From positions 1-22,962 of the forward strand of contig CAYTEO010000041.1 of the NCBI GenBank assembly GCA_964436825.1: a stretch of 22,962 nucleotides of DNA, given 5' to 3'. A program made the position numbers and the translations under genes. Positions 1 through 7,713 of this stretch are shown here, piece by piece; positions within the stretch are counted from its first letter, which is position 1, and each line of letters opens with the position of its first letter. Origin of the DNA: CAYTEO01 sp964436825. GTDB taxonomy: Bacteria; Krumholzibacteriota; Krumholzibacteriia; LZORAL124-64-63. Below the pieces are notes generated by a model. That model was not told the origin of the DNA. It did no database searches and worked only from the letters and a program-made list of their open reading frames with translations.

Positions 1-96
1 CAGCTCGAAACCGGCACCGGCCCCGTGAGGGGACATTTTGGCTTTGCTTAAACACGATCGATCCGTTGTGGTGGAAGCGAGGGTCGGGGGCCGGGT

Positions 97-1119
97 TCAG
101 AACTCGTAGAACACCGTCACCCGCGGCAGCACGTCGGTGTCGGGATCGGCCCCGGCGCCGGGTGCGTCGTAGGTGACCACCTCCACGTTGGGCATCACGT
201 GGAACCGGGGCGAGACGGCCCAGTCCAGCCCGGCCAGGAAGAAGTCGCTGCGGGCGTCCGGGGCGAATGGCAGGTAGTCCTGCTCCGCCGCGTACGGGTT
301 GGGGTCGGACAGGTGGTCCCAGCGGCCGAAGAGCCACACCGCCGCCGACACGCGGGCCGCGCCCCAGGCGGAGACGGCGTCCCAGGTCAGCGCCGGGGCG
401 CCGGGTCCCTGGTGGCGCGTCACGTGGTCGACCTGCACGCCCAGCCGCCACGCGGCGGTCCGCCAGGCGGCGTACCCCTGGACCACGGCGCGGCTCGCGT
501 GGTCCGGCCGGGTGTCGTGGTCCGCGTAGACCTCCACCTCCAGGTGGTCGCCCAGGCTGGCCCCCAGCGACGCCATGACCTTCTTGCCGTCGTCGGTCTC
601 GCTGGCGTTGCCGTTGCCGTTGGCCACCATGACGTGGTACCAGCCGCTGCCGCCCAGGCCGCCGGCCAGGGCCACGCCGAAGTCGCGGGAGCTGCCGAAC
701 TTCTGCAGGTCCAGCAGCGTCTTCTCCACGCTGCGGTAGCCCCACGCCTTCTCCAGCTTCTCCCACGTGGGCGTGGGCGAGATGCCGAAGGTCAGCCGGT
801 GCCCGCCGCCCAGGTCCCGCCGCACGTAGGCGTCCTTGAGGCTCGGAACGAGCTTGGCCTTGGTGCGGAAGTCGCCCTCGCTGGCCATCTCCAGGCGCAG
901 CCGGACGTCGGTCCCCGGGTCCAGCTCCCGGTCGTAGGTGAGGTAGATGCGCCGGAACCAGAAGCCGTTGGCGTCCTCGAGGGACCGGTCGTGGTCCGAC
1001 GCCACCCAGTAGTAGTCACCGAACATGTAGCCGCTGATGCGGCCGGCGTCCTGCCCCGCGGCCACGCCCACAGCCATGATCAGGAAGGCAACAATCGCCC
1101 CGTGCAACCAGCGTCCCAT
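97..1119 (-). CDS. Outer-membrane beta-barrel porin, porin O/P-like
   Basis: A 340-residue exported protein. Residues 1-22 form a signal peptide: MGRW, a hydrophobic stretch, then AAG before QDAG. The mature part has alternating short aromatic and charged strands, for example GYMFGDYYW, GFWFRRIYLTYD and a long run of strand-turn-strand repeats. It ends in FYEF; a terminal Phe is the usual BAM-recognition signature of outer-membrane barrels. The N-terminal pattern (GYMFGDYYW followed by FWFRRIYLTYD and RLRLEM) resembles phosphate-selective porin O/P family proteins, but the substrate cannot be read from sequence. The start at 1119 is chosen because AGGTGA lies just upstream and a signal peptide follows; an open frame reaches to 1257 but encodes only low-complexity residues there. 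It appears monocistronic, with a TATCAT -10-like box about 73 nt upstream. Seen: signal peptide and terminal Phe. Inferred: passive solute or anion uptake. Confidence 0.75.
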   Translation of the reverse strand: MGRWLHGAIVAFLIMAVGVAAGQDAGRISGYMFGDYYWVASDHDRSLEDANGFWFRRIYLTYDRELDPGTDVRLRLEMASEGDFRTKAKLVPSLKDAYVRRDLGGGHRLTFGISPTPTWEKLEKAWGYRSVEKTLLDLQKFGSSRDFGVALAGGLGGSGWYHVMVANGNGNASETDDGKKVMASLGASLGDHLEVEVYADHDTRPDHASRAVVQGYAAWRTAAWRLGVQVDHVTRHQGPGAPALTWDAVSAWGAARVSAAVWLFGRWDHLSDPNPYAAEQDYLPFAPDARSDFFLAGLDWAVSPRFHVMPNVEVVTYDAPGAGADPDTDVLPRVTVFYEF

Positions 1120-1191
1120 CCGTGTCACCTCGTCGTGTCGTGGTCGGTCGCGTCCGCCCGCCGCCCCCACTGGCACCGGTCCGGCGCGGGA

Positions 1192-1197
1192 ATGATA
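1192..1197 (-). promoter_or_regulatory. -10-like box upstream of the porin gene
   Basis: Read on the minus strand this is TATCAT, one mismatch from TATAAT, 73 nt before the porin start. No TTG-type -35 hexamer sits 16-18 nt upstream; an oligo-T run ending in TTTTTTCACA lies about 22 nt upstream. The same TATCAT occurs in front of ychF. Confidence 0.35.
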
Positions 1198-1272
1198 GCC
1201 CGACCGCTCGGGACCGGATGTGAAAAAACGATGGAAACCCACAGGGGGGTGAGGCACGGCAACCGGCCCGGC

Positions 1273-1407
1273 CCGCGGCAGAGGGGACCCCGGCAGGGGC
1301 GTCGCGCAGGCCCCGCAGCCAGGAGGGCAAAGGGGCCGGAGCGTCGAGCCGCCGCGTCACAGGACGTGACGCGGCGGCGTCCCCTGCCGGGGTCCCCTCT
1401 GTCGCGG
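1273..1407. repeat. Nested inverted repeat downstream of ispG
   Basis: Two perfect 21-nt arms lie at 1279-1299 and 1381-1401 (core GGGGACCCC). After one mismatch (1278/1402) they extend by 5 more pairs (1273-1277 with 1403-1407). Between them, almost touching the right arm, is a separate perfect 13-bp hairpin, 1348-1360 with 1366-1378, loop AGGAC. The structure begins about 20 nt past the ispG stop. No U-tract follows on either strand, so it is not a standard intrinsic terminator. It could be a 3'-end mRNA structure or a REP/MITE-like element. The rest of the 308-bp gap (1120-1427) holds only the porin leader and its -10-like box. Confidence 0.7.
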
Positions 1408-1427
1408 CCCGGACTGGGCGCTGCGCC

Positions 1428-2522
1428 TCACCCCCCCGTCCGCAGCCGCTCGATCTCCTCCTCCAGCACCCGCTCCAGCTCCTCCTTGTCCACCTGCCGC
1501 ACCAGCTCGCCGTGGCGGTAGATGGCCACCTTGCTGCGGCCCGCGGCGATGCCCAGGTCGGCCGCCTTGGCCTCCCCCGGGCCGTTGACGATGCAGCCCA
1601 GCACGGAGATGACGATGTCCCCTGGAAGGTCGGCCGCCAGCTCCTCCACGCGGCGGGCCAGGCCCACCACGTCCACCTCCACCCGCCCGCACGTGGGGCA
1701 GGCCACCACGCGGGCCCTCCCCTCGCGCAGGCCCAGGGCCTGGAGCATGTGGAAGGCGGCGGTCACCTCCTCCACCGGGTCGGCGGCCAGGGAGATGCGG
1801 ACCGTGTCGCCGATCCCCTCGGCCAGCAGCACGCTCATGGCGGCCACCGAGCGGCTGATCCCCGCCTGCAGCGTCCCCGCCTCGGTCACCCCCAGGTGCT
1901 GGGGCACGTCGCTCAGCTCGGCGAAGCGGCGGCAGGCTGCCACCACCTCGCGCGGCTCGCTGCTCTTGAGGCTGACCACCACGTCGCGGTGGCCCACCTG
2001 GTCGATCAGCTCCAGCTCGTCCAGGGCCGACTGGACCAGGGCGCCGGCTGGGTCGCGGCGGGCCAGGTCCTCGTAGCGGCGGTGCAGGCTCCCCTTGTTG
2101 ACGCCGATGCGGATGGGCACGCCGGCGTCCCGGGCCGCACGGATCACCTCCCGCGCCTGCTCCCGCGAGCCGATGTTCCCGGGATTGATCCGCAGCTTGG
2201 CGATGCCCGCGTCGATGGCCCGCAGCGCCAGGCGGTGCTGGAAGTGGATGTCGGCCACCAGGGGAACGTTGCTCTCGCGCACCAGGTCGGTCAGGGCGTC
2301 GGCGGCGGGGGCGTCGTTGACGGTCACCCGCACCAGCTCGGCCCCGGCGCTGGCCAGCTCCCGGATCTGGTCCAGGGTGGCCTGGACGTCGGCGGTGACG
2401 GTGTTGGTCATGGACTGCACGCGCACCGGGGCGCCGCCGCCGATGGCCACCCCGCCCACCTCGACGCGGCGGGTCGGGCGGCGGGGGGCGGTGATCACGA
2501 GGTCGTCGGCTGGGGTGCTCAT
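1428..2522 (-). CDS. ispG: 4-hydroxy-3-methylbut-2-enyl-diphosphate synthase (IspG/GcpE)
   Basis: A 364-residue cytosolic 4Fe-4S enzyme of the MEP (non-mevalonate) isoprenoid pathway. It reductively converts 2-C-methyl-D-erythritol 2,4-cyclodiphosphate to HMBPP. The N-terminal TIM barrel shows VQSMTNT, LVRVTVND, ADIHF, KLRINPGN and IRIGVNKGS. The C-terminal cluster-binding domain has the ligands CPTCGR (two Cys) and LGCIVNGPGEA (third Cys plus the conserved Glu). The length fits the short bacterial form without the plant-type insert. The start MSTPADD at 2522 follows GGGTGAG and lies one base after the selB stop, so translation is probably coupled. It is the last gene of the murA-selB-ispG run and is followed by the nested inverted repeat. 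All key residues are present. Confidence 0.97.
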   Translation of the reverse strand: MSTPADDLVITAPRRPTRRVEVGGVAIGGGAPVRVQSMTNTVTADVQATLDQIRELASAGAELVRVTVNDAPAADALTDLVRESNVPLVADIHFQHRLALRAIDAGIAKLRINPGNIGSREQAREVIRAARDAGVPIRIGVNKGSLHRRYEDLARRDPAGALVQSALDELELIDQVGHRDVVVSLKSSEPREVVAACRRFAELSDVPQHLGVTEAGTLQAGISRSVAAMSVLLAEGIGDTVRISLAADPVEEVTAAFHMLQALGLREGRARVVACPTCGRVEVDVVGLARRVEELAADLPGDIVISVLGCIVNGPGEAKAADLGIAAGRSKVAIYRHGELVRQVDKEELERVLEEEIERLRTGG

Positions 2523-2523
2523 C

Positions 2524-4410
2524 TCACCCTTCCAGGTTGGGGCCGGGGATCCGCTCGTCGCCGTCGCGGCGGGTCCAGCCGACACTGTCCAGGTACTCCA
2601 GCAGGGGAATCCCCAGCTTGCGGCTCAGGCCGCTGAGATCGCGGAAGTCGGCGAACGACAGCCGCGGCTGCGCGGCGAAGCGCTCGGCGAGGCGACGCCG
2701 CAGATCGGCCAGGGCATCGGCGTGGACAGGATAGTCCGGGGTGACCGCGACGGCACACCCGCGGGCCTGCAGGTAGCGGAGGAACTCGTCGGGACGGTAG
2801 CCCGAGGCGGCGACCTCCGGCACGGCGTCGGTCAGGGCCGCCTCGCCGGGCCAGACCAGACCCGCCTCGCGCAGCCATGCCTCCACCGCGTCGACGGTCC
2901 GCTGCAGCGCGTCCGGCAGGACCAGTCCGCCACGGGGGACGATCCGGTCGCCGGCCACCTCCCAGCCGGCCTCGGGCCCGATGGCCGCGCAGAGGGCCGC
3001 CCACTCGGCCGCCCCACCGGGGAAGCCCACCTTGCGCCGCGCCTCCTCCCGCGGGACGCCGCCGCGCAGGGGGCGCTCGGCCACCACCTTGGCGAGCAGC
3101 GCCGCCACGGCGTCGGCCGTCCGCCGCGCCCAGTCGCGGTGGTAGAGCCGCTTGCCCACCACCAGCACCGGGTCCAGGTCGGCGAACGCCTCGTTGCCGG
3201 CCGCCGGCAGGCCCTCCCCGGCCGCCTCGGCCAGCCGCTGCAGGAAGATCTCCTCGGGCCGGCCCTTCTCCAGGACGGCCAGCTCCCGCAGGTCCTCCTC
3301 GCGGAACCGCTTGCGGCGGGGCGGGTCGACGGCCAGGATCCGCCCGCCGGCCATGGTGTCCAGGGGGGAGTAGAAGCGCAGGACGAAGCGGTCGCCGGGC
3401 CGGGCCACCAGCGGCTCCTCCAGGAAGAGCTGCACCAGGGCCGTCGTCGTGCCGCTGTCGTGGCTCAGCTGCTCGGCGTCCAGCAGGACCACCCGGCCCA
3501 GGACCTCGCGGCCGGCGTGGTGGACGTGGACCCGGGACCGGTGCTTCATGACGCCTCGGAAGTGGGGCACCAGGTGGACCCGCGCGTCCAGCCGCCGGGT
3601 CACCGTGCAGGCGCCCGGGGCGGCCACCTGGTCGCCGCGGGCCACCTCGTCCCGCTTGACCCCGTGCAGGGCCAGGGCCAGGCGCATCCCCGAGCGGCCC
3701 ACCGGCACGTCGCGGCCGTGGGACTGCACCTCCCGGACCCGGACCTTGCGGCCGCCCGGCTCCAGGACCAGGGTGTCGCCCACGCGCACCTCGCCGCTCC
3801 AGCAGGTGCCGGTCACCACCACGCCCGCTCCCGGCAGGGTGAAGATCCGGTCCACCGGCAGTCGCAGTGGCCCCTCGCCGCCGCGCTCGGGGACGGCGGC
3901 GGCCTGCTCCCGCAGCACGCGCCGCAGGTCGTCCAGGCCGGCGCCGCTGACGGCCGAGACCGGCACCAGCGGCCGGTCCTCCAGGAAGGTCCCCGCCGCC
4001 AGGTCGCGCACCTCCTCGGCCACCACCTCGACCAGGGTCTGGTCCACCAGGTCGGTCTTGGTGATGGCCACCACGCCGCCGCGCACGCCCAGGGACTGGA
4101 GGATCTCCAGGTGCTCCACCGTCTGGGGCATCACGCCCTCGTCGGCGGCCACGACCAGCAGGGCCAGGTCCACACCGCCCGCCCCGGCCACCATCTGCCG
4201 GACGAACCGCTCGTGGCCCGGCACGTCCACCACGCCCAGGGTGATCCCGCCGTCCAGCGGCAGCTCGGCGAAGCCCAGCTCGATGCTGATCCCCCGCTCG
4301 CGCTCCTCCTTGAGGCGGTCGGTCTCGGTGCCGGTCAGCGCCTTGATCAGGGCCGACTTGCCGTGGTCCACGTGACCCGCGGTGCCCAGGATCAGGTGCC
4401 GCTCGCTCAC
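2524..4410 (-). CDS. selB: Selenocysteine-specific elongation factor SelB
   Basis: A 628-residue translational GTPase, close to E. coli SelB (614 aa). It delivers Sec-tRNA(Sec) to UGA codons marked by a SECIS hairpin. The GTPase motifs are G1 GHVDHGKS (12-19), the SelB-type switch with TGTETDRLKEER then GISIELGFA, G3 DVPGH (62-66) and G4 TKTD (117-120). These are followed by beta-barrel domains (about 185-390) and a C-terminal winged-helix region (about 400-628) that reads mRNA in this family. The start is GTG at 4410, preceded by GGAGGGAGAGCGC. It overlaps the murA stop by 4 nt (GTGA), while the open frame upstream is only the out-of-frame shadow of murA. SelB implies that the genome also has selA, selD, selC and selenoproteins; none is in this window. 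SelB has no other known role. Confidence 0.96.
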   Translation of the reverse strand: MSERHLILGTAGHVDHGKSALIKALTGTETDRLKEERERGISIELGFAELPLDGGITLGVVDVPGHERFVRQMVAGAGGVDLALLVVAADEGVMPQTVEHLEILQSLGVRGGVVAITKTDLVDQTLVEVVAEEVRDLAAGTFLEDRPLVPVSAVSGAGLDDLRRVLREQAAAVPERGGEGPLRLPVDRIFTLPGAGVVVTGTCWSGEVRVGDTLVLEPGGRKVRVREVQSHGRDVPVGRSGMRLALALHGVKRDEVARGDQVAAPGACTVTRRLDARVHLVPHFRGVMKHRSRVHVHHAGREVLGRVVLLDAEQLSHDSGTTTALVQLFLEEPLVARPGDRFVLRFYSPLDTMAGGRILAVDPPRRKRFREEDLRELAVLEKGRPEEIFLQRLAEAAGEGLPAAGNEAFADLDPVLVVGKRLYHRDWARRTADAVAALLAKVVAERPLRGGVPREEARRKVGFPGGAAEWAALCAAIGPEAGWEVAGDRIVPRGGLVLPDALQRTVDAVEAWLREAGLVWPGEAALTDAVPEVAASGYRPDEFLRYLQARGCAVAVTPDYPVHADALADLRRRLAERFAAQPRLSFADFRDLSGLSRKLGIPLLEYLDSVGWTRRDGDERIPGPNLEG

Positions 4411-5663
4411 GCGCTCTCCCTCCGGATACGGGCCCCGAGGGCGGCGAGCTTCCGCTCGATCCGCTCGTAGCCCCGGTCGATGTGGTAGACGCGATCGATG
4501 GTGGTCGTGCCGTGGGCGGCGGCGGCGGCCAGGATCAGTGCGGCGCTGGCGCGCAGGTCGGTGGCCATCACCGGCGCCCCGTCCAGCCTGTCGACGCCGA
4601 AGATGGTGGCCGTGGCGCCGTCCAGGCGGATGTTGGCCCCCAGGCGGCGCAGCTCGGCGGTGTGGGTGTAGCGGTCGGGGTAGATGGTCTCGGTGATGTG
4701 GGTGGTGCCGTCGGCCAGGCAGGCCACGGCCATCAGCTGGGCCTGCATGTCGGTGGGGAAGCCCGGGTACGGCCGGGTGACGATCTCCACCGGTTGCGGG
4801 CGGTCCGGACCGCAGCAGCGGACCACGTCGCCGTCGACCGCGAGGTCGCACCCCATGTCGCGCAGGACGGCCAGGGGCGCCTCCACGTGGTCTGGCCGGC
4901 AGCCTCGCACGACGATCTCGCCGCCGGTGATGGCGGCCGCCGCCAGGAAGGTGCCCGCCTCGATCCGGTCCGGGATCACGCGGCAGCGCAGCGGCCGCAG
5001 GGAGGCCGTGCCGGAGACGGTCAGGGTCGTGGTGCCGATCCCCTCGATCCCGGCCCCGGCATCGCGCAGCGCCTCGGCCAGCTGGGTCACCTCCGGCTCC
5101 ACGGCGCAGTTGGACAGCTCCGTCTCCCCCTCGGCCAGCACGGCCGCCATCAGCACGTTGCAGGTGGCGCCCACGGAGCTGGGCTCGAAGCGGAACGCCG
5201 CACCGCGCAGCCCCCGCGGCGCGACGGCGTGGATGTAGCCGCCCTCCAGGTTGAGCTCCGCTCCCAGCCTGCGCATCCCCTCCAGGTGCAGGTCCACCGG
5301 CCGCGGCCCCCAGGCACAGCCGCCCGGCAACGAGACCCGCGCCTCGCCCCGGGAGGCCAGCAGCGGGCCGAGAACGTAGATGCTGGCCCGCATGGTCTTG
5401 ACCAGATCGTAGGGAGCCTCGATGCCGTCTGCGTCCGTCGTGTCGATCAGCAGCCGCCCGCCTTCCAGCTCGCAGCGGGCCCCCAGCAGTTCCAGCAGCC
5501 GCATGAAGGTCCGCACGTCCCGCAGGTCGGGGACGTTCTCGATCTCGCTGACACCGCGGCACAGCAGCGCCGCGGCCATCAGCGGCAGCACCGCGTTCTT
5601 GGCCCCGCTGACGGTCACCTCGCCCTGCAGGCGGGTCGGTCCCTCGACGACGAAGCGGTCCAT
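4407..5663 (-). CDS. murA: UDP-N-acetylglucosamine 1-carboxyvinyltransferase (MurA)
   Basis: A 418-residue cytosolic enzyme of the first committed step of peptidoglycan synthesis, transferring enolpyruvate from PEP to UDP-GlcNAc. The sequence follows E. coli MurA almost end to end: LQGEVTVSGAKNA near the N-terminus (Lys22-Asn23 region), APYDLVKTMRAS, the catalytic loop SLPGGCAWGPRPVD with Cys116, PDRIEAGTFL, FPTDMQAQ, MATDLRASA and YHIDRGYERIE. A Cys rather than Asp at the active-site position predicts fosfomycin sensitivity. The ATG at 5663 directly follows the prmC stop (0 nt gap), and the 3' end overlaps selB by GTGA. The murA-prmC-prfA neighbourhood is conserved in several phyla. Confidence 0.98.
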   Translation of the reverse strand: MDRFVVEGPTRLQGEVTVSGAKNAVLPLMAAALLCRGVSEIENVPDLRDVRTFMRLLELLGARCELEGGRLLIDTTDADGIEAPYDLVKTMRASIYVLGPLLASRGEARVSLPGGCAWGPRPVDLHLEGMRRLGAELNLEGGYIHAVAPRGLRGAAFRFEPSSVGATCNVLMAAVLAEGETELSNCAVEPEVTQLAEALRDAGAGIEGIGTTTLTVSGTASLRPLRCRVIPDRIEAGTFLAAAAITGGEIVVRGCRPDHVEAPLAVLRDMGCDLAVDGDVVRCCGPDRPQPVEIVTRPYPGFPTDMQAQLMAVACLADGTTHITETIYPDRYTHTAELRRLGANIRLDGATATIFGVDRLDGAPVMATDLRASAALILAAAAAHGTTTIDRVYHIDRGYERIERKLAALGARIRRESA

Positions 5664-6599
5664 CTATGCCTCCTTCGCGGGGCCGGTGCCGGTCGCCGAC
5701 CCGGCGCCGTCCGCGTCCCCCGGCAGACAGCCGTAGACGATCCGCGGCAGGTCCGCGTAGTCGCGGCGCACCTGCGGCTCGGCGATTCCCGCCGCGCGGA
5801 CGATCTCCAGGACGGCGTCGGCCTGGTCGGCCCCGATCTCGAAGGCCACCGCCCCGCCGGGCCGCAGCCACTGGCGCAGGTGGGTGGCGATGGCCCGGTA
5901 GAAGCGCAACCCGTCCGGTCCGCCGTCCAGGGCGGTGCGCGGGTCGTGGTCGCGCACCTCGGGCTGCAGGCCGTCGATCTCGTCCGTGCGGACGTACGGC
6001 GGGTTGCTGACCAGCAGGTCGACCCTGCCGCGCAGCTCCCGCGGGAACGGCCGGTCCAGGTCCCCCAGCAGCGGCTCGACCCGGGCCGCCACCCCCAGGC
6101 GGTGGGCGTTGATCCGGGTCAGCTCCACCGCGTCGGCGCTGGTGTCGCTGCACAGGACGCGCAGGCGCGGCAGCTCGGCCGCCAGGGTGACGGCCACCGC
6201 CCCGCTGCCGCAGCCGATCTCCAGGGCCACCGGCGCGATCAGGCTCATCCGCTCGTCGCGCAGCAGCCCCACGCAGGTCTCCACCAGCAGCTCGGTCTCC
6301 GGGCGCGGGATGAACACGCCCGGCCGCATCTTGAAGCTGCGGCCGTAGAACTCGGTCTCACCGAGCAGCTGCTGCAGCGGCTCGCCGGCGGCGCGGCGGC
6401 GCACCAGCTCGCGGTAGCGGTCCAGCTCGTCGGCGGTGACGGGGCGGTCGTGGTTCAGGTAGAGGTCGATGCGGGTCATCCCCAGCACCTCGCCCAGCAG
6501 ACGCTCGGCGTTGAGCCGGGGCGCATCGATCCCCTTGCCGGCGAACCAGTCGGTGGTCACCCGGATCAGTTCCCGGACGGTCTTCAAGGGTGCGGGCAT
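5664..6599 (-). CDS. prmC: Peptide chain release factor N5-glutamine methyltransferase (PrmC/HemK)
   Basis: A 311-residue SAM-dependent enzyme that methylates the Gln of the GGQ motif in RF1 and RF2, raising termination efficiency. The N-terminal helical substrate-binding domain (about 1-85) ends with the family's PLQQLLGETEFYG stretch. Then come FIPRPETE (96-103), SAM motif I EIGCGSGAVA (127-136) and the catalytic NPPY (199-202). The C-terminus carries about 18 extra Gly/Ala/Asp-rich residues. It lies 34 nt downstream of prfA, which encodes its substrate, and abuts murA. The start at 6599 has only a weak upstream GAGG, so it may depend on transcription and coupling from prfA. The stop is TAG. 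Confidence 0.97.
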   Translation of the reverse strand: MPAPLKTVRELIRVTTDWFAGKGIDAPRLNAERLLGEVLGMTRIDLYLNHDRPVTADELDRYRELVRRRAAGEPLQQLLGETEFYGRSFKMRPGVFIPRPETELLVETCVGLLRDERMSLIAPVALEIGCGSGAVAVTLAAELPRLRVLCSDTSADAVELTRINAHRLGVAARVEPLLGDLDRPFPRELRGRVDLLVSNPPYVRTDEIDGLQPEVRDHDPRTALDGGPDGLRFYRAIATHLRQWLRPGGAVAFEIGADQADAVLEIVRAAGIAEPQVRRDYADLPRIVYGCLPGDADGAGSATGTGPAKEA

Positions 6600-6633
6600 G
6601 ACGTGACGGCGCCTCTGTTCGCCGTCGCGGGGA

Positions 6634-7713
6634 TCACCCCTGCTGCGAGCGGCTCGCCGCCAGCGCCTCCTGGCGACGGTGGTCCTGGATGGCCGAGATG
6701 ATCTCGTCCAGCTCTCCCTGCATGATCGCGTCGAGGTTGTGGACCGTCAATCCGATTCGGTGGTCGGTGACCCGGCTCTGGGGGAAGTTGTAGGTGCGGA
6801 TCTTGCCGCTGCGGTCGCCGCTGCCCACCAGGGAGCGCCGCTCCTGGGAGCGGGCCTCCTCCTGCTCGCGGATGGCCATCTCCAGCAGGCGGGAGCGCAG
6901 GACCATCAGCGCCTTGGCCTTGTTCTTGTGCTGGGACTTCTCGTCCTGGCACTGGACCACCAGGCCGGTGGGCAGGTGGGTGATGCGGACGGCCGAGTCC
7001 GTGGTGTTGACCGACTGCCCGCCCGGTCCCGAGGCGCGGTAGACGTCGATGCGCAGGTCCTTCTCCTCGATCTCGACGTCCACCTCCTCCGCCTCCGGCA
7101 GGACGGCCACGGTGACGGCCGAGGTGTGGATCCGGCCCTGGCTCTCGGTCACCGGCACCCGCTGGACGCGGTGGACGCCGCTCTCCCAGCGCAGGATCCC
7201 GTAGACCCCATCGCCCCGGATGGCGTAGCTGACCTCCTTGAAGCCGCCCGCGCCGCCCGGCGTCGCGTCGATGAACTCCACCTTCCACCCCTGCCGCTCG
7301 GCGTAACGGGTGTACATGCGGGCGATCTCCTCGGCGAACAGGCAGGCCTCGTCGCCGCCGGTCCCGGCCCGCACCTCCAGGATGACGTCGCGGTCGTCGT
7401 TGGGGTCGCGGGGCAGCAGGGCCACCTCCAGCTCCTGCGCCGCGGCGTCGCGCCGCTCGCGCAGGTCGGGCAGCTCCTCGCGGATCAGCTCCAGCAGCTC
7501 CTGGTCCTCCTCGCTGCGCAGCATCTGCTCGTGCTCGGCCACCTGGCGATCCAGGTCCAGCCAGCGGCGGCCGATCTCCAGGGTGTCGCGCGTGCGGGCG
7601 TGCTCGCGGGCCGTTTCCCGGTACCGCTTCATGTCCTTGACCAGGTCGGGATCGCTGAGCTGCCGTTCCAGCTCGGCGAACCGCTCCTCCAGGCGCTCGA
7701 CGATCTCCCTCAC
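6634..7713 (-). CDS. prfA: Peptide chain release factor 1 (RF1)
   Basis: A 359-residue class I release factor that recognises UAA and UAG and triggers peptide release on the ribosome. It has an N-terminal helical domain with coiled-coil character (1-100), the AGTGGDEA segment (116-123), and the codon-recognition tripeptide PVT (187-189). PVT is the RF1-type PxT; RF2 has SPF. The GGQ catalytic motif is at 231-233, followed by a long match to RF1: NTTDSAVRITHLPTG, CQDEKSQHKNKAKAL, GSGDRSGKIRTYNFPQ. The start is GTG at 7713, preceded by GGAGGAGGGG, and it overlaps the stop of the DUF1385 gene by 4 nt (GTGA). An open frame runs farther upstream but is the shadow of the DUF1385 gene. Confidence 0.98.
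   Translation of the reverse strand: MREIVERLEERFAELERQLSDPDLVKDMKRYRETAREHARTRDTLEIGRRWLDLDRQVAEHEQMLRSEEDQELLELIREELPDLRERRDAAAQELEVALLPRDPNDDRDVILEVRAGTGGDEACLFAEEIARMYTRYAERQGWKVEFIDATPGGAGGFKEVSYAIRGDGVYGILRWESGVHRVQRVPVTESQGRIHTSAVTVAVLPEAEEVDVEIEEKDLRIDVYRASGPGGQSVNTTDSAVRITHLPTGLVVQCQDEKSQHKNKAKALMVLRSRLLEMAIREQEEARSQERRSLVGSGDRSGKIRTYNFPQSRVTDHRIGLTVHNLDAIMQGELDEIISAIQDHRRQEALAASRSQQG

Noticed and set aside
1..96. Small hairpin CCCC-GTGA-GGGG followed by ATTTTGG near the left edge
   Set aside because: A stem of about 5 bp with a broken T-run is too weak to call a terminator, and no upstream gene is visible to assign it to.
2095..4470. Very long open frame on the plus strand opposite selB
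   Set aside because: It encodes low-complexity His/Gln/Ala/Gly-rich residues and lies antisense to an unmistakable SelB. Long antisense frames are a routine effect of high GC.
4411..6153. Upstream extension of the selB frame to a 1209-residue protein
   Set aside because: The extension is the out-of-frame reading of murA and prmC; a GTG start with a good Shine-Dalgarno at 4410 and SelB homology from there fix the real start.
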